Source: Alphaproteobacteria bacterium
GTDB lineage: Bacteria; Pseudomonadota; Alphaproteobacteria; Rickettsiales; JABSSG01
Reading direction: 5' to 3'
DNA length: 64,000 nucleotides
Assembly (NCBI GenBank): GCA_030426905.1
Contig: JAUHXQ010000001.1
Coordinates: 461,626-525,625, forward strand
Below are positions 38,074 to 49,138 of the stretch, in pieces. The position numbers were made by a program, and so were the translations under genes. Under the pieces are notes generated by a model. That model worked only from the letters and a program-made list of their open reading frames with translations. It was not told the origin of the DNA and searched no databases. How positions within the stretch are numbered: position 1 is the stretch's first letter; each line of letters starts with the position of its first letter.

Positions 38074-39354
38074 TTATAAAGAACTATGCTTTTTCTTCAA
38101 AGATTTTTTATGATGTTTTTCGATTTTCTTATGAAGCACTATATCTAGCAATAAGTAAATAGTTGCAAGCGAAACTATGTAAACTCCTGGTGCAAACTTA
38201 AGGCCTGTATTCTGTACTATATAAGCTGAGATAATTGGAGTAAGCCCTCCTATAAGGGTATTACCTAAATTGAAGCTGATTGCAACTCCTGAATATCTAA
38301 CTTCTGTAGGGAACATATCAGAAAAATATATATAAAGGGGAGTACAAATTGCAGCAGCAAATAACGCAAGCATTGTTAACCCTAGTAATAATATTGTGTG
38401 ATTATGCTGCGACACCATAATCATTACTGGTATAAAGCCTAATATTATGGCGATAGTTGCTGCATATATAAATTTTCTATATGCTAATTTATTAGAAAAA
38501 TAGCCAAAAAAAGGTGGAAAGATTGCAAATAATATTGAAGTAAATAGCAAATGAATAAAGGCTTTGTCAGTTGAAAAATCCATAAATTTTTGAAAATGAA
38601 TGACTATATATCCTTTAATAATATAAGAAACTCCTGAAGAAAAACCTCCAAACGCTATAACCACAAGTACTTGTCGCCAATATTGAGTGAATAATCTTAA
38701 GGCTGGGATTTGAGGCTTATTTTCTGGAGAAATTTCAGTATATTTCATTGTTTCTGGTAGTGTAAAGCGCATGTAGCTTACCATTAGTCCAGCAATTCCA
38801 CCTACGATAAAAGCTATTCTCCAGCTGTTGGAATCCAAACCAACAGTTTTATTGATTGCAAGACCTACAACACTTGCTATTAATACACCAGCTACATTGG
38901 AGGAAATAAGTATGCCACCAACAACATCTCTTTTAAGCTTGAACTCATGCTCCAATACGTATACAGCAGATCCAGCACCTTCCCCTCCAATAAAAATGCC
39001 TTGTAATATGCGTAATAGCAATAATAAGACGGGTGCTACAACACCAATTTTATGATAGTTGGGCATCAACCCTATCATAAAGGTTGTTAGAGACATTCCC
39101 AGTATAGTAATGAACAGCGCCCTCTTTCTACCTAATTTATCTCCGATATGACCAAATACTAAAGAGCCAAAAGGTCTTGATAAAAAACCTACTGTAAATA
39201 ATCCTAAGGTTAAAAATACCTGCATAAACTCACTCTGATTTACAAAGAAAGCTTTTCCTATTTGAATAGTAAAAGTTGCAAATATTGTAAATTCATAATA
39301 CTCCAAGGTATTACCGAGCATAGATGCTAACAGGACTTTTCTTGTGGTTTTCAT
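38074..39354 (-). CDS. MFS transporter, ProP-like metabolite/H+ symporter family
   Basis: A 426-residue protein with twelve membrane helices. The family motifs are GNTLEYYEFTIFATF near residues 14-28, the MFS loop signature GHIGDKLGRKRAL near residues 68-80 and RILQGIFIGGEGAGSAVYVL near 114-133. The long Lys/His-rich C-tail (KKIEKHHKKSLKKKHSSL) is typical for Rickettsiales ProP paralogues. Substrates in this family include proline/betaine and dicarboxylates; which one applies is unknown. It sits between the CtlX-like gene and pnp, transcribed alone on the minus strand. Confidence 0.9.
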   Translation of the reverse strand: MKTTRKVLLASMLGNTLEYYEFTIFATFTIQIGKAFFVNQSEFMQVFLTLGLFTVGFLSRPFGSLVFGHIGDKLGRKRALFITILGMSLTTFMIGLMPNYHKIGVVAPVLLLLLRILQGIFIGGEGAGSAVYVLEHEFKLKRDVVGGILISSNVAGVLIASVVGLAINKTVGLDSNSWRIAFIVGGIAGLMVSYMRFTLPETMKYTEISPENKPQIPALRLFTQYWRQVLVVIAFGGFSSGVSYIIKGYIVIHFQKFMDFSTDKAFIHLLFTSILFAIFPPFFGYFSNKLAYRKFIYAATIAIILGFIPVMIMVSQHNHTILLLGLTMLALFAAAICTPLYIYFSDMFPTEVRYSGVAISFNLGNTLIGGLTPIISAYIVQNTGLKFAPGVYIVSLATIYLLLDIVLHKKIEKHHKKSLKKKHSSL

Positions 39355-39466
39355 TAATCTGCAACAAAATTTAATTGATGTCAGTAGTAGTTTGATTTTT
39401 ACAAAAAGACAAGAAATATTTTAGCACTATGGCATTTTTTCTAATAAAGCAAATATTCAACATTTT

Positions 39467-41698
39467 TTAAAAATTAAAATATTTTTTATTAACTTTTTCT
39501 TTGTTGCCATTTTTTTCAGTTTCTTCACTAGATTTTTTATTAAAATTACCTTTTGAGCGGTTATATTTTCCAGAAGAAGGCTTAGATGTTTTTTCTTTAG
39601 AAACATGCTCTTCTTCAGAATCACTATTAACGCGTTTCATACTTAATTTTAGTTTCTTCTTACGGTCATCTATACCTATTACTTTAATAGTAACTTCTTG
39701 ATTTTCTTTCAAAACATCTGACACTTTGTCTATTCTTTTGTCTGAAATTTCGCTTATATGCAATAAACCTTCTTTATTACCCATAAACGTTACTACAGCT
39801 CCAAAATCTAGAATTTTAGTAACAATACCCTGGTAAATGCCTCCAACTTGTGCCTCAGATACAATACCGTTGATAATATCTAACGCTTTACTTGAAGACT
39901 CAGCATCTGGTGCTGATACTTCTAATATTCCTTCATCATTTATATCAATTTTAGCACCCGTCTTTTCACATATAGCTTTTATTGTTTTACCAGAAGGTCC
40001 TATAATTTCTCCTATTTTACTTTTAGGTATAGTGATTGATGTGATGGAAGGTGCGTATTTGTTAATGTCTTCACGAGCAGAAGATAAAGATGAAGACATT
40101 TCTTTTAAAATATGCAACCTTCCATTTCTTGCTTGAGCTAGAGCTTTTTCCATTATTGCGTGAGTAATTCCAGCTATTTTGATGTCCATTTGTAGAGCAG
40201 TAATTCCATCCTCTGTTCCTGCTACTTTAAAATCCATATCACCTAAATGGTCTTCATCACCTGAGATATCTGATAAAATAATACTTTTTTTATTTTCTTT
40301 TACCAGACCCATAGCTATACCAGCAACTGGTTTTTTTATTGGCACTCCTGCATCCATAAGCGATAGAGACGTTCCACACACAGTAGCCATTGATGAAGAA
40401 CCATTTGACTCTGTAATCTCAGACACAGTTCTAATGACGTAAGGGAAAATACTTCTGTCTGGTAACACAGGATAAATAGCTTTCCATGCAAGTTTACCAT
40501 GACCTATTTCCCTTCGACCTGGAGCTCGTAATACAGACAATTCTCCTACTGAGAAAGGTGGAAAGTTATAATGTAGCATAAAATGCTCCTTACCATCCAT
40601 ACTTAGGGAGTCAATAATTTGCCCGTCTTGCGCGCTACCGAGAGTGGTGGCAACTATCGCTTGAGTTTCGCCTCTAGTAAATAAAGCAGAACCATGCGCT
40701 CTATTTAGCATTGATACTTCAGTACAGATATCGCGAATTTCTTCTGTTGATCTACCGTCGATTCTGTCATTTTTTCCAATTTTAGCTCTGACTATTTTTT
40801 CTTGCAATTTTTTGAATAAAGTCATTACTTCAGATTCAGAATATTCTTCTAAATCTACCTTCTCTAGCAATAACTTCTTTGCTTCATCTATTTTGCTGTT
40901 GCGGATTTTTTTTGTTTTTTCTTGATAAGCTTTAGTTAAAAGCTTTTCAGCAATTGATGCTACTTGCTTAGCAAGCTTTTCACAAGCCTTAGATGCTATG
41001 AAAGGTAATTTCTCTTTGCCAGCTTTTTTTTGTAAATTCTCTAACATCTTAATTACAGGCTGAAAGCTCTTGTGTCCAAGTTCTATAGCTTCTAGCATTT
41101 TTTCTTCGCTAACTTCTTTTGCTCCCGCTTCTACCATTAAAATAGAATCTTTTGTACCTGCAATTACCAAATCAATATCAGAAGATGGGTAATCTTGCAT
41201 TGACGGATTGCATATGAAGTTATTATCAATACGACCAATTCTTATTGCTGCGATAGGACCTTCAAAAGGAATGCCGGCAATCATTAAAGCAGCTGACGCT
41301 CCGATTATTGCTAGGACATCAGGGTCATTTACACCATCGAATGATAAAACACTACATATTATTTGCACCTCATTAAAAAATCCTTCTGGAAATAGAGGCC
41401 TAATAGGTCTGTCAATTAATCTAGAAGATAAAACTTCTTTTTCTGTTGGTTTGCCTTCTCTCTTGGAAAAACCTCCTGGGATCTTACCTGCAGCAAAATT
41501 CATTTCTCTATAATGTACGGTTAAAGGTAGAAAATTAATATTTTCTGCTGGCTCTTTTGCTGCAACTACAGTGCATAATACTGATGTTTCACCATAAGTT
41601 ACAAAAACCGCTCCGTCAGCTTGTCTTGCTAGTTTTCCTGTTTCAATTGTTAATTCTTTTCCACACCAATCTATAACTTCTTTTGTGATATTAAACAT
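39467..41698 (-). CDS. pnp: Polyribonucleotide nucleotidyltransferase (PNPase)
   Basis: The 743-residue enzyme degrades RNA by phosphorolysis. It contains two RNase PH domains (about 10-145 and 310-540, the second with MDIKIAGITHAIMEKALAQA), a KH domain (KSKIGEIIGPSGKTIKAICE, near 555-575) and an S1 domain (VTKILDFGAVVTFMGNKEGL, near 630-650). The last 40 residues are a Ser/Lys/Asn-rich tail. It is the last gene of the rimP-nusA-infB-rbfA-truB-rpsO-pnp cluster. The 118-base gap after rpsO leaves room for its usual autoregulated leader, but no clear hairpin was found. Confidence 0.97.
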   Translation of the reverse strand: MFNITKEVIDWCGKELTIETGKLARQADGAVFVTYGETSVLCTVVAAKEPAENINFLPLTVHYREMNFAAGKIPGGFSKREGKPTEKEVLSSRLIDRPIRPLFPEGFFNEVQIICSVLSFDGVNDPDVLAIIGASAALMIAGIPFEGPIAAIRIGRIDNNFICNPSMQDYPSSDIDLVIAGTKDSILMVEAGAKEVSEEKMLEAIELGHKSFQPVIKMLENLQKKAGKEKLPFIASKACEKLAKQVASIAEKLLTKAYQEKTKKIRNSKIDEAKKLLLEKVDLEEYSESEVMTLFKKLQEKIVRAKIGKNDRIDGRSTEEIRDICTEVSMLNRAHGSALFTRGETQAIVATTLGSAQDGQIIDSLSMDGKEHFMLHYNFPPFSVGELSVLRAPGRREIGHGKLAWKAIYPVLPDRSIFPYVIRTVSEITESNGSSSMATVCGTSLSLMDAGVPIKKPVAGIAMGLVKENKKSIILSDISGDEDHLGDMDFKVAGTEDGITALQMDIKIAGITHAIMEKALAQARNGRLHILKEMSSSLSSAREDINKYAPSITSITIPKSKIGEIIGPSGKTIKAICEKTGAKIDINDEGILEVSAPDAESSSKALDIINGIVSEAQVGGIYQGIVTKILDFGAVVTFMGNKEGLLHISEISDKRIDKVSDVLKENQEVTIKVIGIDDRKKKLKLSMKRVNSDSEEEHVSKEKTSKPSSGKYNRSKGNFNKKSSEETEKNGNKEKVNKKYFNF

Positions 41699-41816
41699 AT
41701 TTATCCTATGATTATTATTTTTTAATTTTACTTACTACTAATATATATAACTACCGGTGATGTGAACAAAATATAACAACCGTCTTTGTCTTCTGCATCA
41801 CTTTGCATTAAATGAA

Positions 41817-42092
41817 TTAAGATACTTTTCTTATACCAAGTTCTTTAATTAAAGATTCATATTTACTATGATCCTTATTTTTTAAGTATAATAGCATATT
41901 TCTTCTCCTTCCCACTAACATCAACAAACCTCTTCTAGTACTAAAATCTTTTTTATTGATTTTTAAATGTTGCGTAAGATTATTGATTCTTTTAGTAAGT
42001 AAAGCAATTTGTACTTCTGCTGAGCCTGTATCGTTATCATTAACTTTAAATTTACTTATTAGACTTTGTTTTTCTTCTTTTGTAATCGACAT
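41817..42092 (-). CDS. rpsO: 30S ribosomal protein S15
   Basis: A 91-residue S15 with the RNA-binding helices: [20 protein letters not shown] at about 22-41, [20 protein letters not shown], and [20 protein letters not shown]. Length is close to the usual 89. It lies 15 bases downstream of truB in the ribosome/translation cluster. Confidence 0.97.
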   Translation of the reverse strand: MSITKEEKQSLISKFKVNDNDTGSAEVQIALLTKRINNLTQHLKINKKDFSTRRGLLMLVGRRRNMLLYLKNKDHSKYESLIKELGIRKVS

Positions 42093-42107
42093 CTAGTTAA
42101 TACCTCA

Positions 42108-43001
42108 TTAATTAAGATTAAATACTCTAGTAGGCTTAAAAAAGCCATTGTTTAATTTTCCAATAGCAAGAAGAGTGTCACGATATTTTGCCAGAAAATA
42201 CTCGTCTTCAAGAACAGCTTTATTCGGCACTTCAATTTGCATGCCATGCTGTAGCTTTTTTGACTCCTCTTTAGAAAATTCAAGCACCGGGATATCGTCC
42301 AGCACTTCAAAAATAGATAACATTCTATCTTTCAGAGCATCATTATGTACTATTTGTTTAAGACTTTCTAGAGAAATTATATTTTTTTCACAAAATTTAC
42401 CAACTTTAACTCTTCTAAGGGAGATTACATGTCCATAACTATTTAGTTTTTCTGCTATATCTTCTGCTAAACTTCTAATATAGGTGCCTTTGCTACATTT
42501 TACATTGAATCGTGCTGTTGCATTTTTTTTATCAAAATTTATCAATGAGAGTTTGTATATAGTAATCGGTCGCTTTTTTATATCTGGGATAATACCTTTG
42601 CGTGCTAATTCATAAGCTCTTTTTCCATTCACCTTTATTGCAGAATAAATAGGAGGTTTTTGTTCTATATTACCTTGAAAGTTAGATATTATAGCTAGTA
42701 GATCTTGCGACGATGGTATCATCTCGGTGGTAGCGATAATCTTACCTTCTTGATCAGCTGTATCGGTTTTGCAGCCAAATTTTAAGTCAAAAACATATTC
42801 TTTAGTATCATTTTGAATAAAACTAATAGTCTTAGTAGCATCTCCTATGGCAATAGGTAAAACACCGGTAGCAAGAGGATCTAGCGTTCCTGCATGACCT
42901 ACCTTTTTTACTTTTAAAAGTGATCTTATAATACTAACCGCTTTCGCAGAGCTGATAGAGTAAGGCTTATCTATATTAATCCACCCTGAATAGATACTCA
43001 T
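42108..43001 (-). CDS. truB: tRNA pseudouridine-55 synthase
   Basis: The 297-residue TruB modifies U55 in the T-loop of tRNAs. The catalytic Asp is in the GHAGTLDPLATGVLPIAIG motif near residues 36-54, and KPPIYSAIKVNGKRAYELAR near 115 and GTYIRSLAEDIAEKLNSYGH near 178 are family blocks. A short PUA-like C-terminal part follows. It starts seven bases after rbfA. Confidence 0.96.
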   Translation of the reverse strand: MSIYSGWINIDKPYSISSAKAVSIIRSLLKVKKVGHAGTLDPLATGVLPIAIGDATKTISFIQNDTKEYVFDLKFGCKTDTADQEGKIIATTEMIPSSQDLLAIISNFQGNIEQKPPIYSAIKVNGKRAYELARKGIIPDIKKRPITIYKLSLINFDKKNATARFNVKCSKGTYIRSLAEDIAEKLNSYGHVISLRRVKVGKFCEKNIISLESLKQIVHNDALKDRMLSIFEVLDDIPVLEFSKEESKKLQHGMQIEVPNKAVLEDEYFLAKYRDTLLAIGKLNNGFFKPTRVFNLN

Positions 43002-43008
43002 ACTTTAA

Positions 43009-43371
43009 TTATTTTTTTAATAAAAGTTCTAGATTAGCTACCTGTTCAAAGGTTGAATCTAGAATAAATCTAATTTCAGGAACGTAGCGGAGTTGAACTT
43101 TTTTTGCTAAGGAGTAACGTATTTGTGGAATGAATTCTTTCATTAAGCTAAGAAACTCTTTGTTATTATATGCATTTCCAATTAATGGAAGCAAATACGC
43201 ATTAGCAACCCTTAGGTCAGGCGACATTTTTACCTCTGAAATGGTAATGGACATCTTGTCTAACACTGGGTCATTGATATCAGACATTAGTATTGTGCTT
43301 AATGCTCTTTTAATATTTTCGCCTACTTTTAGCTGTCGATTTGTTGTGGTTTTACTTTGTTGGAATGACAT
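43009..43371 (-). CDS. rbfA: Ribosome-binding factor A
   Basis: A 120-residue KH-fold protein that matures the 30S subunit and 16S 5' end. It shows the RbfA pattern: RQLKVGENIKRALSTILMSD, SITISEVKMSPDLRVANAYL, and the C-terminal LRYVPEIRFILDSTFEQ. It lies between infB and truB, its usual place. Confidence 0.94.
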   Translation of the reverse strand: MSFQQSKTTTNRQLKVGENIKRALSTILMSDINDPVLDKMSITISEVKMSPDLRVANAYLLPLIGNAYNNKEFLSLMKEFIPQIRYSLAKKVQLRYVPEIRFILDSTFEQVANLELLLKK

Positions 43372-43410
43372 TATTTCATTATTTTTTAAATAAAAACTGC
43401 GATTTAGTGA

Positions 43411-45798
43411 TTAAAGTTTCCTTGTTTTTTCAACTACTTCAAAAGCTTCTACTACGTCACCTTCTTTGATATCCTCATAATTTTCAAAAGCTATTCCGCA
43501 TTCATAGCCTGTAGCTACTTCCTTTACATCTTCTTTGAATCTTTTTAAGGTTTTGAGTTTACCTTCATGAATAACAACATTATCACGAATTAACCTTACT
43601 CCAGCTCCTCTTTTGATGTTTCCATCTGTTACAAAAGATCCACCGACCTTACCAATTTTTGAAATGTTAAATATTTGTCTTATTTCAGCTTTACCAATAT
43701 ATAACTCTGTTCTAATTGGTTCTAACATGCCGCTCATTAGATTTTTAATTTCATCGATTAATTCGTAGATGATTGAGTAATATCTTATTTCTATATTTTC
43801 TTTTTCAGCAAGTATTTTAGCATTATTATTGGCTCTAACATTAAATGCAATTATTAAAGCATTTGAGGCTTTTGCTAAAGATACATCAGATTCTGTGATT
43901 CCCCCTGTCGCTCTATGCAAGATATTGATATCTATCTCATCACTTTCTATTTTTTGTAAACTGCTACTGATCGCTTCTACAGATCCATGAACATCAGCTT
44001 TTATAATAACTGCTAGAGTCTTATGGTTATTTGTTTTATTCGCTTCTTTAAATAAGTCATCTAGAGATCCTCTTGCTTTGATTACATTTTTGCTTTTTTG
44101 TTCGCTTGCTTTTTTTCTACGATATTCACATATTTCTCGAGCTTGCTTATCTGAGTCTACTACAGAGAAAATTTCGCCAGCATCAGGAGGATTATCAAAG
44201 CCGATTATTTCTACTGGAACAGAAGGGGTAGCTTTCTCTATGTTTTTTCCATGGTCGTTGAGCAATGCTTTAATTTTGCCGCATCCAGTGCCGGCAACAA
44301 TAATATCTCCTTTTCTGACAGTACCTTTCTGTACTAATATTGTTGCTATTACACCTATGTTTTTATTTATGCGTGATTCTATTACAACTCCTTTAGCCTT
44401 TCCTTCATATTGAGCTTTAAGTTCTAGCATTTCAGCTTGTAATAAAATTGCTTCAAGTAATTTATCAAGATTTAGCTTTTTTAAGGCAGATACCTCTACA
44501 ATCATTATGTCTCCACCCATAGATTCAGCAATTAAATCATAACTTAATAGTTCGCTAACCACCTTATTGGGATCTGCGCCTTCTTTATCAATTTTATTGA
44601 TAGCAACAATTATAGGTACTTTTGCTGCTTTTGCATGATTAATTGCTTCTATAGTTTGGGCCTTGATGCCATCGTCAGCTGCGACAACCAGAATTACGAT
44701 GTCAGTAATATTAACTCCTCGTGATCTCATACTTGTAAAAGCTTCATGTCCAGGAGTGTCAATAAAAGTAATGTTGTCACCCTTTTTAAATGAAACTTGA
44801 TAAGCTCCGATATGTTGAGTAATTCCTCCTGCTTCAGAAGAAGTGACGTTAGTCTCACGTAACGCATCTAATAGAGAGGTTTTACCGTGATCGACATGGC
44901 CAACAACTGTTACAACTGGAGGACGGCTTTGCAGCTTACTTTCATCTACTTCTTCATTATCAACTAATATATTTTCTACATCTGCGTCTGTAATTCTTTT
45001 TATTTTGTGTCCTAATTCATGAATGACTAGCTCTGCAGTATCTGCATCTATAGTTTGACTAAGAGTAACCATGACTCCTAGCTTCATTAATTCTTTGATA
45101 ACATGAGATCCTTTTTCAGACATACGAGCAGCAAGATCAGATACAGTGATAAATTCAGGTAATATTACTTCTCGTATTTGTTTTTCGTGAGATTGTTCCT
45201 GCTGTATTTTTCGAGCTTTTTCTCTAGCTCGTTTTACTGAAGCAAAGCTGCGTCTTTCATTCCTTTCTTCGTCAACATCTATATTTTGGATAAGAACTTT
45301 ATTATCACGTCTGCGCTCTGGTGAATAACGAGATCTTAAAGATGATTTTACGTTTAGTTTGCCCTTAAATCTTTCTTCTTGGGATTTTTCCTCATCTTCA
45401 AAATCTTTTTTGTCCTTAGATTTAGTATGAGCAGGTTGAGTAGGTTTTTTATGATGCTCATGAGACTCTAATTCAGCAGGAGATGCCGATGGTGTTTTAG
45501 CCTCTGTTGCTTCTTCAGTAGCAGGTGAGACATTGTCTTTTTTAGCGTGATCAAGATCTTCAGATTTTTGATTATCAGCAGCTTTTTGTTTTTGAAGTTC
45601 CTCCTGTCTTTTTTTCTCCGATTCTCTTTGCTCTTGGATTTCTTTTTTTCTTTTTGTTACTATATCAAGAGCATGATTAACGTCTATGTCTAACTTTTCG
45701 TTATCAGTTTTAGGTTTTGTTAATAACGCAGGGTTAAGAGGACGACGTCTCTTCTTTTTTACTACTTCTACTGTTACTTCTTTATTAAATCGATTCAT
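43411..45798 (-). CDS. infB: Translation initiation factor IF-2
   Basis: A 795-residue GTPase that places initiator tRNA. Residues 1-210 are a charged, variable N-terminal region ([16 protein letters not shown] near the start); an IF2_N element follows ([20 protein letters not shown], about 215-234). The G domain has GHVDHGKT at 300-307, DTPGHEAF and [10 protein letters not shown]. Domains II, III and IV follow, ending in the tRNA-binding domain (about 700-795). It sits between nusA and rbfA. Length is on the short side for proteobacteria but usual for Rickettsiales. Confidence 0.97.
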   Translation of the reverse strand: MNRFNKEVTVEVVKKKRRRPLNPALLTKPKTDNEKLDIDVNHALDIVTKRKKEIQEQRESEKKRQEELQKQKAADNQKSEDLDHAKKDNVSPATEEATEAKTPSASPAELESHEHHKKPTQPAHTKSKDKKDFEDEEKSQEERFKGKLNVKSSLRSRYSPERRRDNKVLIQNIDVDEERNERRSFASVKRAREKARKIQQEQSHEKQIREVILPEFITVSDLAARMSEKGSHVIKELMKLGVMVTLSQTIDADTAELVIHELGHKIKRITDADVENILVDNEEVDESKLQSRPPVVTVVGHVDHGKTSLLDALRETNVTSSEAGGITQHIGAYQVSFKKGDNITFIDTPGHEAFTSMRSRGVNITDIVILVVAADDGIKAQTIEAINHAKAAKVPIIVAINKIDKEGADPNKVVSELLSYDLIAESMGGDIMIVEVSALKKLNLDKLLEAILLQAEMLELKAQYEGKAKGVVIESRINKNIGVIATILVQKGTVRKGDIIVAGTGCGKIKALLNDHGKNIEKATPSVPVEIIGFDNPPDAGEIFSVVDSDKQAREICEYRRKKASEQKSKNVIKARGSLDDLFKEANKTNNHKTLAVIIKADVHGSVEAISSSLQKIESDEIDINILHRATGGITESDVSLAKASNALIIAFNVRANNNAKILAEKENIEIRYYSIIYELIDEIKNLMSGMLEPIRTELYIGKAEIRQIFNISKIGKVGGSFVTDGNIKRGAGVRLIRDNVVIHEGKLKTLKRFKEDVKEVATGYECGIAFENYEDIKEGDVVEAFEVVEKTRKL

Positions 45799-45818
45799 AA
45801 AATTATTGAATGTTTTTA

Positions 45819-47348
45819 CTACTCATCCTTGTTGTCTTTAATGTTATCAGTGGAATTCTCTTGAGATTTTGCTTGATCAATTAGAGCTTGTATATAATCA
45901 TCGTCTAAATCAACTTCTTGTGCAATTTCTTTAAACTCTTCTACAGAAATCTCTGCCAAATCCTCAAAACTTTTAACTCCAGCATTAGCAAGCTTTAGTA
46001 CCTTATCTATAGTTATAATATTTTGAAATAATTCAACTAATTCTGTATCTACGCCAAGATTTTTTAATTCTTTGCTAATCTCTTTATTTTTTTCTGTTAC
46101 GACTTCTTTAGCTCTAGAAATTAATTCTTTTGCCAAATCATTGTCTATACCTTCAATTTCTTGTAAATCTTCTACTGATGAATAAGCTATGTCTTCTACA
46201 TTACAAAATCCTTCTGCTGCGAGAAGTTGTGCTAATACTTCCTCTAATCCTAGTTGCTTCATGAAAGATTCTGAAGATGCTTGGAACTCTTCAGTTCTAC
46301 GTTTAGATTCTTCTTCTTCTGTTAATACATCTATTTTCCAGCCAGTAATTTTTGATGCAAGTCTCACATTTTGCCCTTTTCTACCGATAGCAATGCTTAG
46401 CTGTTTCGCAGGAACTACAACTTCTATTTTCTTAGTGTCTTCATCCATAATTACTTTGCTTACTTCAGTAGGTGTAAGAGCGTTAATAACATATTTAGCT
46501 GGGTCTTCAGTCCATCTTATAATGTCAATCTTTTCACCGCGCAACTCATTGATAATGGATTGAATACGTGATCCTCTTACACCAACACATGATCCAATAG
46601 GATCTATGCTGATGTCTGAAGTATAAACGGCAACTTTTGATTTGATACCAGGTTCTCTTGCAACGGCTTTAATTTCAATGATTTTATCATAAATTTCTGG
46701 AACTTCTTGCTGGAATAATTTCACTAAAAAGTCATCATGAGATCGTGATAAAACTATTTGGTGACTTTTAGGATCTTGCTTGACCTCTTCAATATAAGCG
46801 CGAACTCTTTCGTTAACTTTAAAATTTTCACCAGGAATTAGACCGGTGCGTCTTATTATTCCTTCTCCACGCCCTAAATCTAAAATAACATTACCAAATT
46901 CTACTCTTTTAACAGTGCCGTTAATAATTTCGCCTACTTTATCCTTAAACTCTTCGTATTGTTTTTCTTTCTCTGCTTCTCGCACCTTTTGTATAATAAC
47001 TTGCTTCGCTGATTGAGCAGCAACTCTTGCAAGGTCCATAGGGGGTAAAGGCTCATGGATAAAATCACCTATTTTTGCATCATTCTTTTTGTCTTTAGCG
47101 TTTTCTAAAGAAATTTCTGCATGCGGATTTTCAACATGATCTACTACTTCTAATTCGCGTGTAATTTTTATTTCACCAGTATTTTGGTTGATTACTGCTT
47201 TGATCACATTTTCCATTCCGTATTTCTTGCGGCTTGCTATTTGTATAGCTTGCTCCATAGCGTTTAATACAGAGTGTTTTGTAATCCCTTTATCTCTTGC
47301 GACTGCGTCTGCTATTTGTAATATTTCAATATTTGATGACCTAGACAT
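45819..47348 (-). CDS. nusA: Transcription termination/antitermination factor NusA
   Basis: The 509-residue protein has the RNA-polymerase-binding N-terminal domain (1-130), the S1 domain ([20 protein letters not shown] near 137-156), KH1 ([20 protein letters not shown] near 230-249) and KH2 ([20 protein letters not shown] near 312-331). Two helix-hairpin-like repeats follow (350-500), ending in an acidic tail that may bind the alpha subunit C-terminal domain. It starts eight bases after rimP. Confidence 0.97.
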   Translation of the reverse strand: MSRSSNIEILQIADAVARDKGITKHSVLNAMEQAIQIASRKKYGMENVIKAVINQNTGEIKITRELEVVDHVENPHAEISLENAKDKKNDAKIGDFIHEPLPPMDLARVAAQSAKQVIIQKVREAEKEKQYEEFKDKVGEIINGTVKRVEFGNVILDLGRGEGIIRRTGLIPGENFKVNERVRAYIEEVKQDPKSHQIVLSRSHDDFLVKLFQQEVPEIYDKIIEIKAVAREPGIKSKVAVYTSDISIDPIGSCVGVRGSRIQSIINELRGEKIDIIRWTEDPAKYVINALTPTEVSKVIMDEDTKKIEVVVPAKQLSIAIGRKGQNVRLASKITGWKIDVLTEEEESKRRTEEFQASSESFMKQLGLEEVLAQLLAAEGFCNVEDIAYSSVEDLQEIEGIDNDLAKELISRAKEVVTEKNKEISKELKNLGVDTELVELFQNIITIDKVLKLANAGVKSFEDLAEISVEEFKEIAQEVDLDDDYIQALIDQAKSQENSTDNIKDNKDE

Positions 47349-47356
47349 TATTGTAC

Positions 47357-47824
47357 CTATTTAAATAAACTATCACTTATCAGTAGATTGGCAGAATCTA
47401 TGTTACTATAGTCGATTTTAAATTCTGCGCCAGTGTCTAATTGCAATAAAATGCAATTTTCTTTCACATCTGTTATCACACCTTTAAATTTTTTCATATT
47501 TTCTAAAGGGTGTTTTAATATGAATCTTGCTTTGTTACCTTTATATTTTATAAAATCATTTAACCTAACTAACGGTCTATCAATACCAGGAGAACTTATT
47601 TCTAAATTATATTTCTCATTGATAGGATCTTCAATGTCTAGAAGCACAGAAATAGCGTTGCTTACTTTTGCACAATCTTCAACATTTATAGATTGACCAT
47701 CTAGCTTATCAATCATGATTTGTAAAGTAGTATTACCGCTAAAATATTTAACTCGTACAATCTCGTATCCTAAATCTTCTATAGTAGCGGATATTATATT
47801 TTGAATTTTTTCTTCAAGTATCAT
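47357..47824 (-). CDS. rimP: Ribosome maturation factor RimP
   Basis: The 155-residue protein assists 30S assembly. Family segments are visible: IISATIEDLGYEIVRVKYFS near residues 10-29, LQIMIDKLDG, VEDCAKVSNAISVLLDIEDP near 46-65 and YNLEISSPGIDRPLVR near 71-86. It is the first gene of the minus-strand rimP-nusA-infB cluster. The 281 bases upstream (47825-48105) hold no gene; only the promoter of the divergent gene at 48047-48075 is recognisable. Confidence 0.95.
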   Translation of the reverse strand: MILEEKIQNIISATIEDLGYEIVRVKYFSGNTTLQIMIDKLDGQSINVEDCAKVSNAISVLLDIEDPINEKYNLEISSPGIDRPLVRLNDFIKYKGNKARFILKHPLENMKKFKGVITDVKENCILLQLDTGAEFKIDYSNIDSANLLISDSLFK

Positions 47825-48046
47825 AATTTAAAATAACTGTTTCCTCGCTGCTCTGTTATAGCTAATTACTAAAATTTAGATGCTGCAATGTTTACTAGCA
47901 TGCACTTAACTTCATATACAAATTATTCAACAAAAAAGGGAAAAGTGTTTACAAGGTTAGATGCAAGCAGTAATAAAAATTAAAACCTAGTTGTAGATAC
48001 ATACCATAAAATAAACTAAATCGCAACTTATTATTATGCGAATATA

Positions 48047-48075
48047 TTGAATTTTTTAATAAACAACACTATACT
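48047..48075 (+). promoter_or_regulatory. Sigma-70-type promoter for the orphan gene at 48106
   Basis: TTGAAT at 48047-48052 and TATACT at 48070-48075 are 17 bases apart, each with five of six consensus matches. Transcription would begin near 48082, only about 25 bases before the ATG. Confidence 0.65.
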
Positions 48076-48105
48076 CCTTAGATTCATTAATAAACTAGAG
48101 ATGTT

Positions 48106-49125
48106 ATGCCGAAAAGAAATAGAGGTACAAGGCCTCAAATAAAACCTAATGCTAATAATGCAAAAAAATCTGGATCTGATTCTAAGCCTGAAAGTCGTAA
48201 AATTGGTACAAAAGAATATTACCAACAACAAATAATAGACAAAGGTAAAAGTCCTTGGGAAATAAAAGTACCAGGGAAAGGGAATCTTTATGATGTGTTA
48301 TGTACTGAAAATTCAGAAGATCTATTAGATTTTCTTTCTGAATCTTTAGTTAGAAAAATTATTCAAGAATTTATTCCAGTATTAAAAAAAGGTGGAAACA
48401 TAGGAAGAATTTCTTTTTTGCATGAACTAATAGAAAGACACTGTGAAGGTCGAGGAAATAAGAATAAACTAATTACAATATGCTTAGAAGATATAATAAG
48501 AGAGCATAAAATAATAGATAATAAAGTAAGAGAGCAGTTTAATCCTTGTGAAGGAGAGGAGTTGAGATTATGTCTGGGGGATATGTCTCAGCAATGTGAT
48601 AGATTTAACATAAATGTTATTAGATTAGCATCCGATCTTACTGTTACAATTTACCACGAAGGAATTTTAAAAGATGATCCCAGAATTACATGCCTTGTTA
48701 AATTACTAGAGAAATCTTTAACAAAAGCAAAAATTGAAGAGATTTTAAATAGAGAGGCTTTAGAAGAAAAAATAGATGAAGAGGATGTTGTAACTGATGG
48801 TACAGAAACAGAGATTGCTAGAGAGAATGGATATCATGATATTGATGATTTAAATCAAGATCAAAATGCTCAAGATCAAAATGCTGAGCAACTAGGAGAT
48901 GGAACTAGAGAAATGATAGATGAGGGCAGATTTGCAACTACACCTCCGGCTCCAACTTTGCCTGTGCCTCCAACTCCAGAATTACCAGAGGGAGGACAAG
49001 TGGGTGCAGGGTTAAGGCCAGCGCCACAATTACCAGAGGAGACGGTACAAATTGGAACAGAAATAGTACCTTTAGTGCCTTTGCCTTTAGTAGGAGATGC
49101 TGCTCTTCTCAACTTTGGTTGTTAG
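48106..49125 (+). CDS. Orphan protein with proline-rich C-terminus, 339 aa
   Basis: Family not recognised. Residues 1-40 are basic and polar; 40-225 look like a compact helical domain (for example LDFLSESLVRKIIQEFIPVL); 225-275 are acidic with the short repeat QDQNAQDQNAEQ; and 280-339 are rich in Pro, Val and Gly (APTLPVPPTPELPEGGQVGA). There is no signal peptide. It has its own near-consensus promoter. This layout, folded domain plus low-complexity Pro-rich tail, is seen in candidate secreted proteins of intracellular bacteria, but that is inference. Confidence 0.72.
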   Translation: MPKRNRGTRPQIKPNANNAKKSGSDSKPESRKIGTKEYYQQQIIDKGKSPWEIKVPGKGNLYDVLCTENSEDLLDFLSESLVRKIIQEFIPVLKKGGNIGRISFLHELIERHCEGRGNKNKLITICLEDIIREHKIIDNKVREQFNPCEGEELRLCLGDMSQQCDRFNINVIRLASDLTVTIYHEGILKDDPRITCLVKLLEKSLTKAKIEEILNREALEEKIDEEDVVTDGTETEIARENGYHDIDDLNQDQNAQDQNAEQLGDGTREMIDEGRFATTPPAPTLPVPPTPELPEGGQVGAGLRPAPQLPEETVQIGTEIVPLVPLPLVGDAALLNFGC

Positions 49126-49138
49126 TGAAAAAACATCC

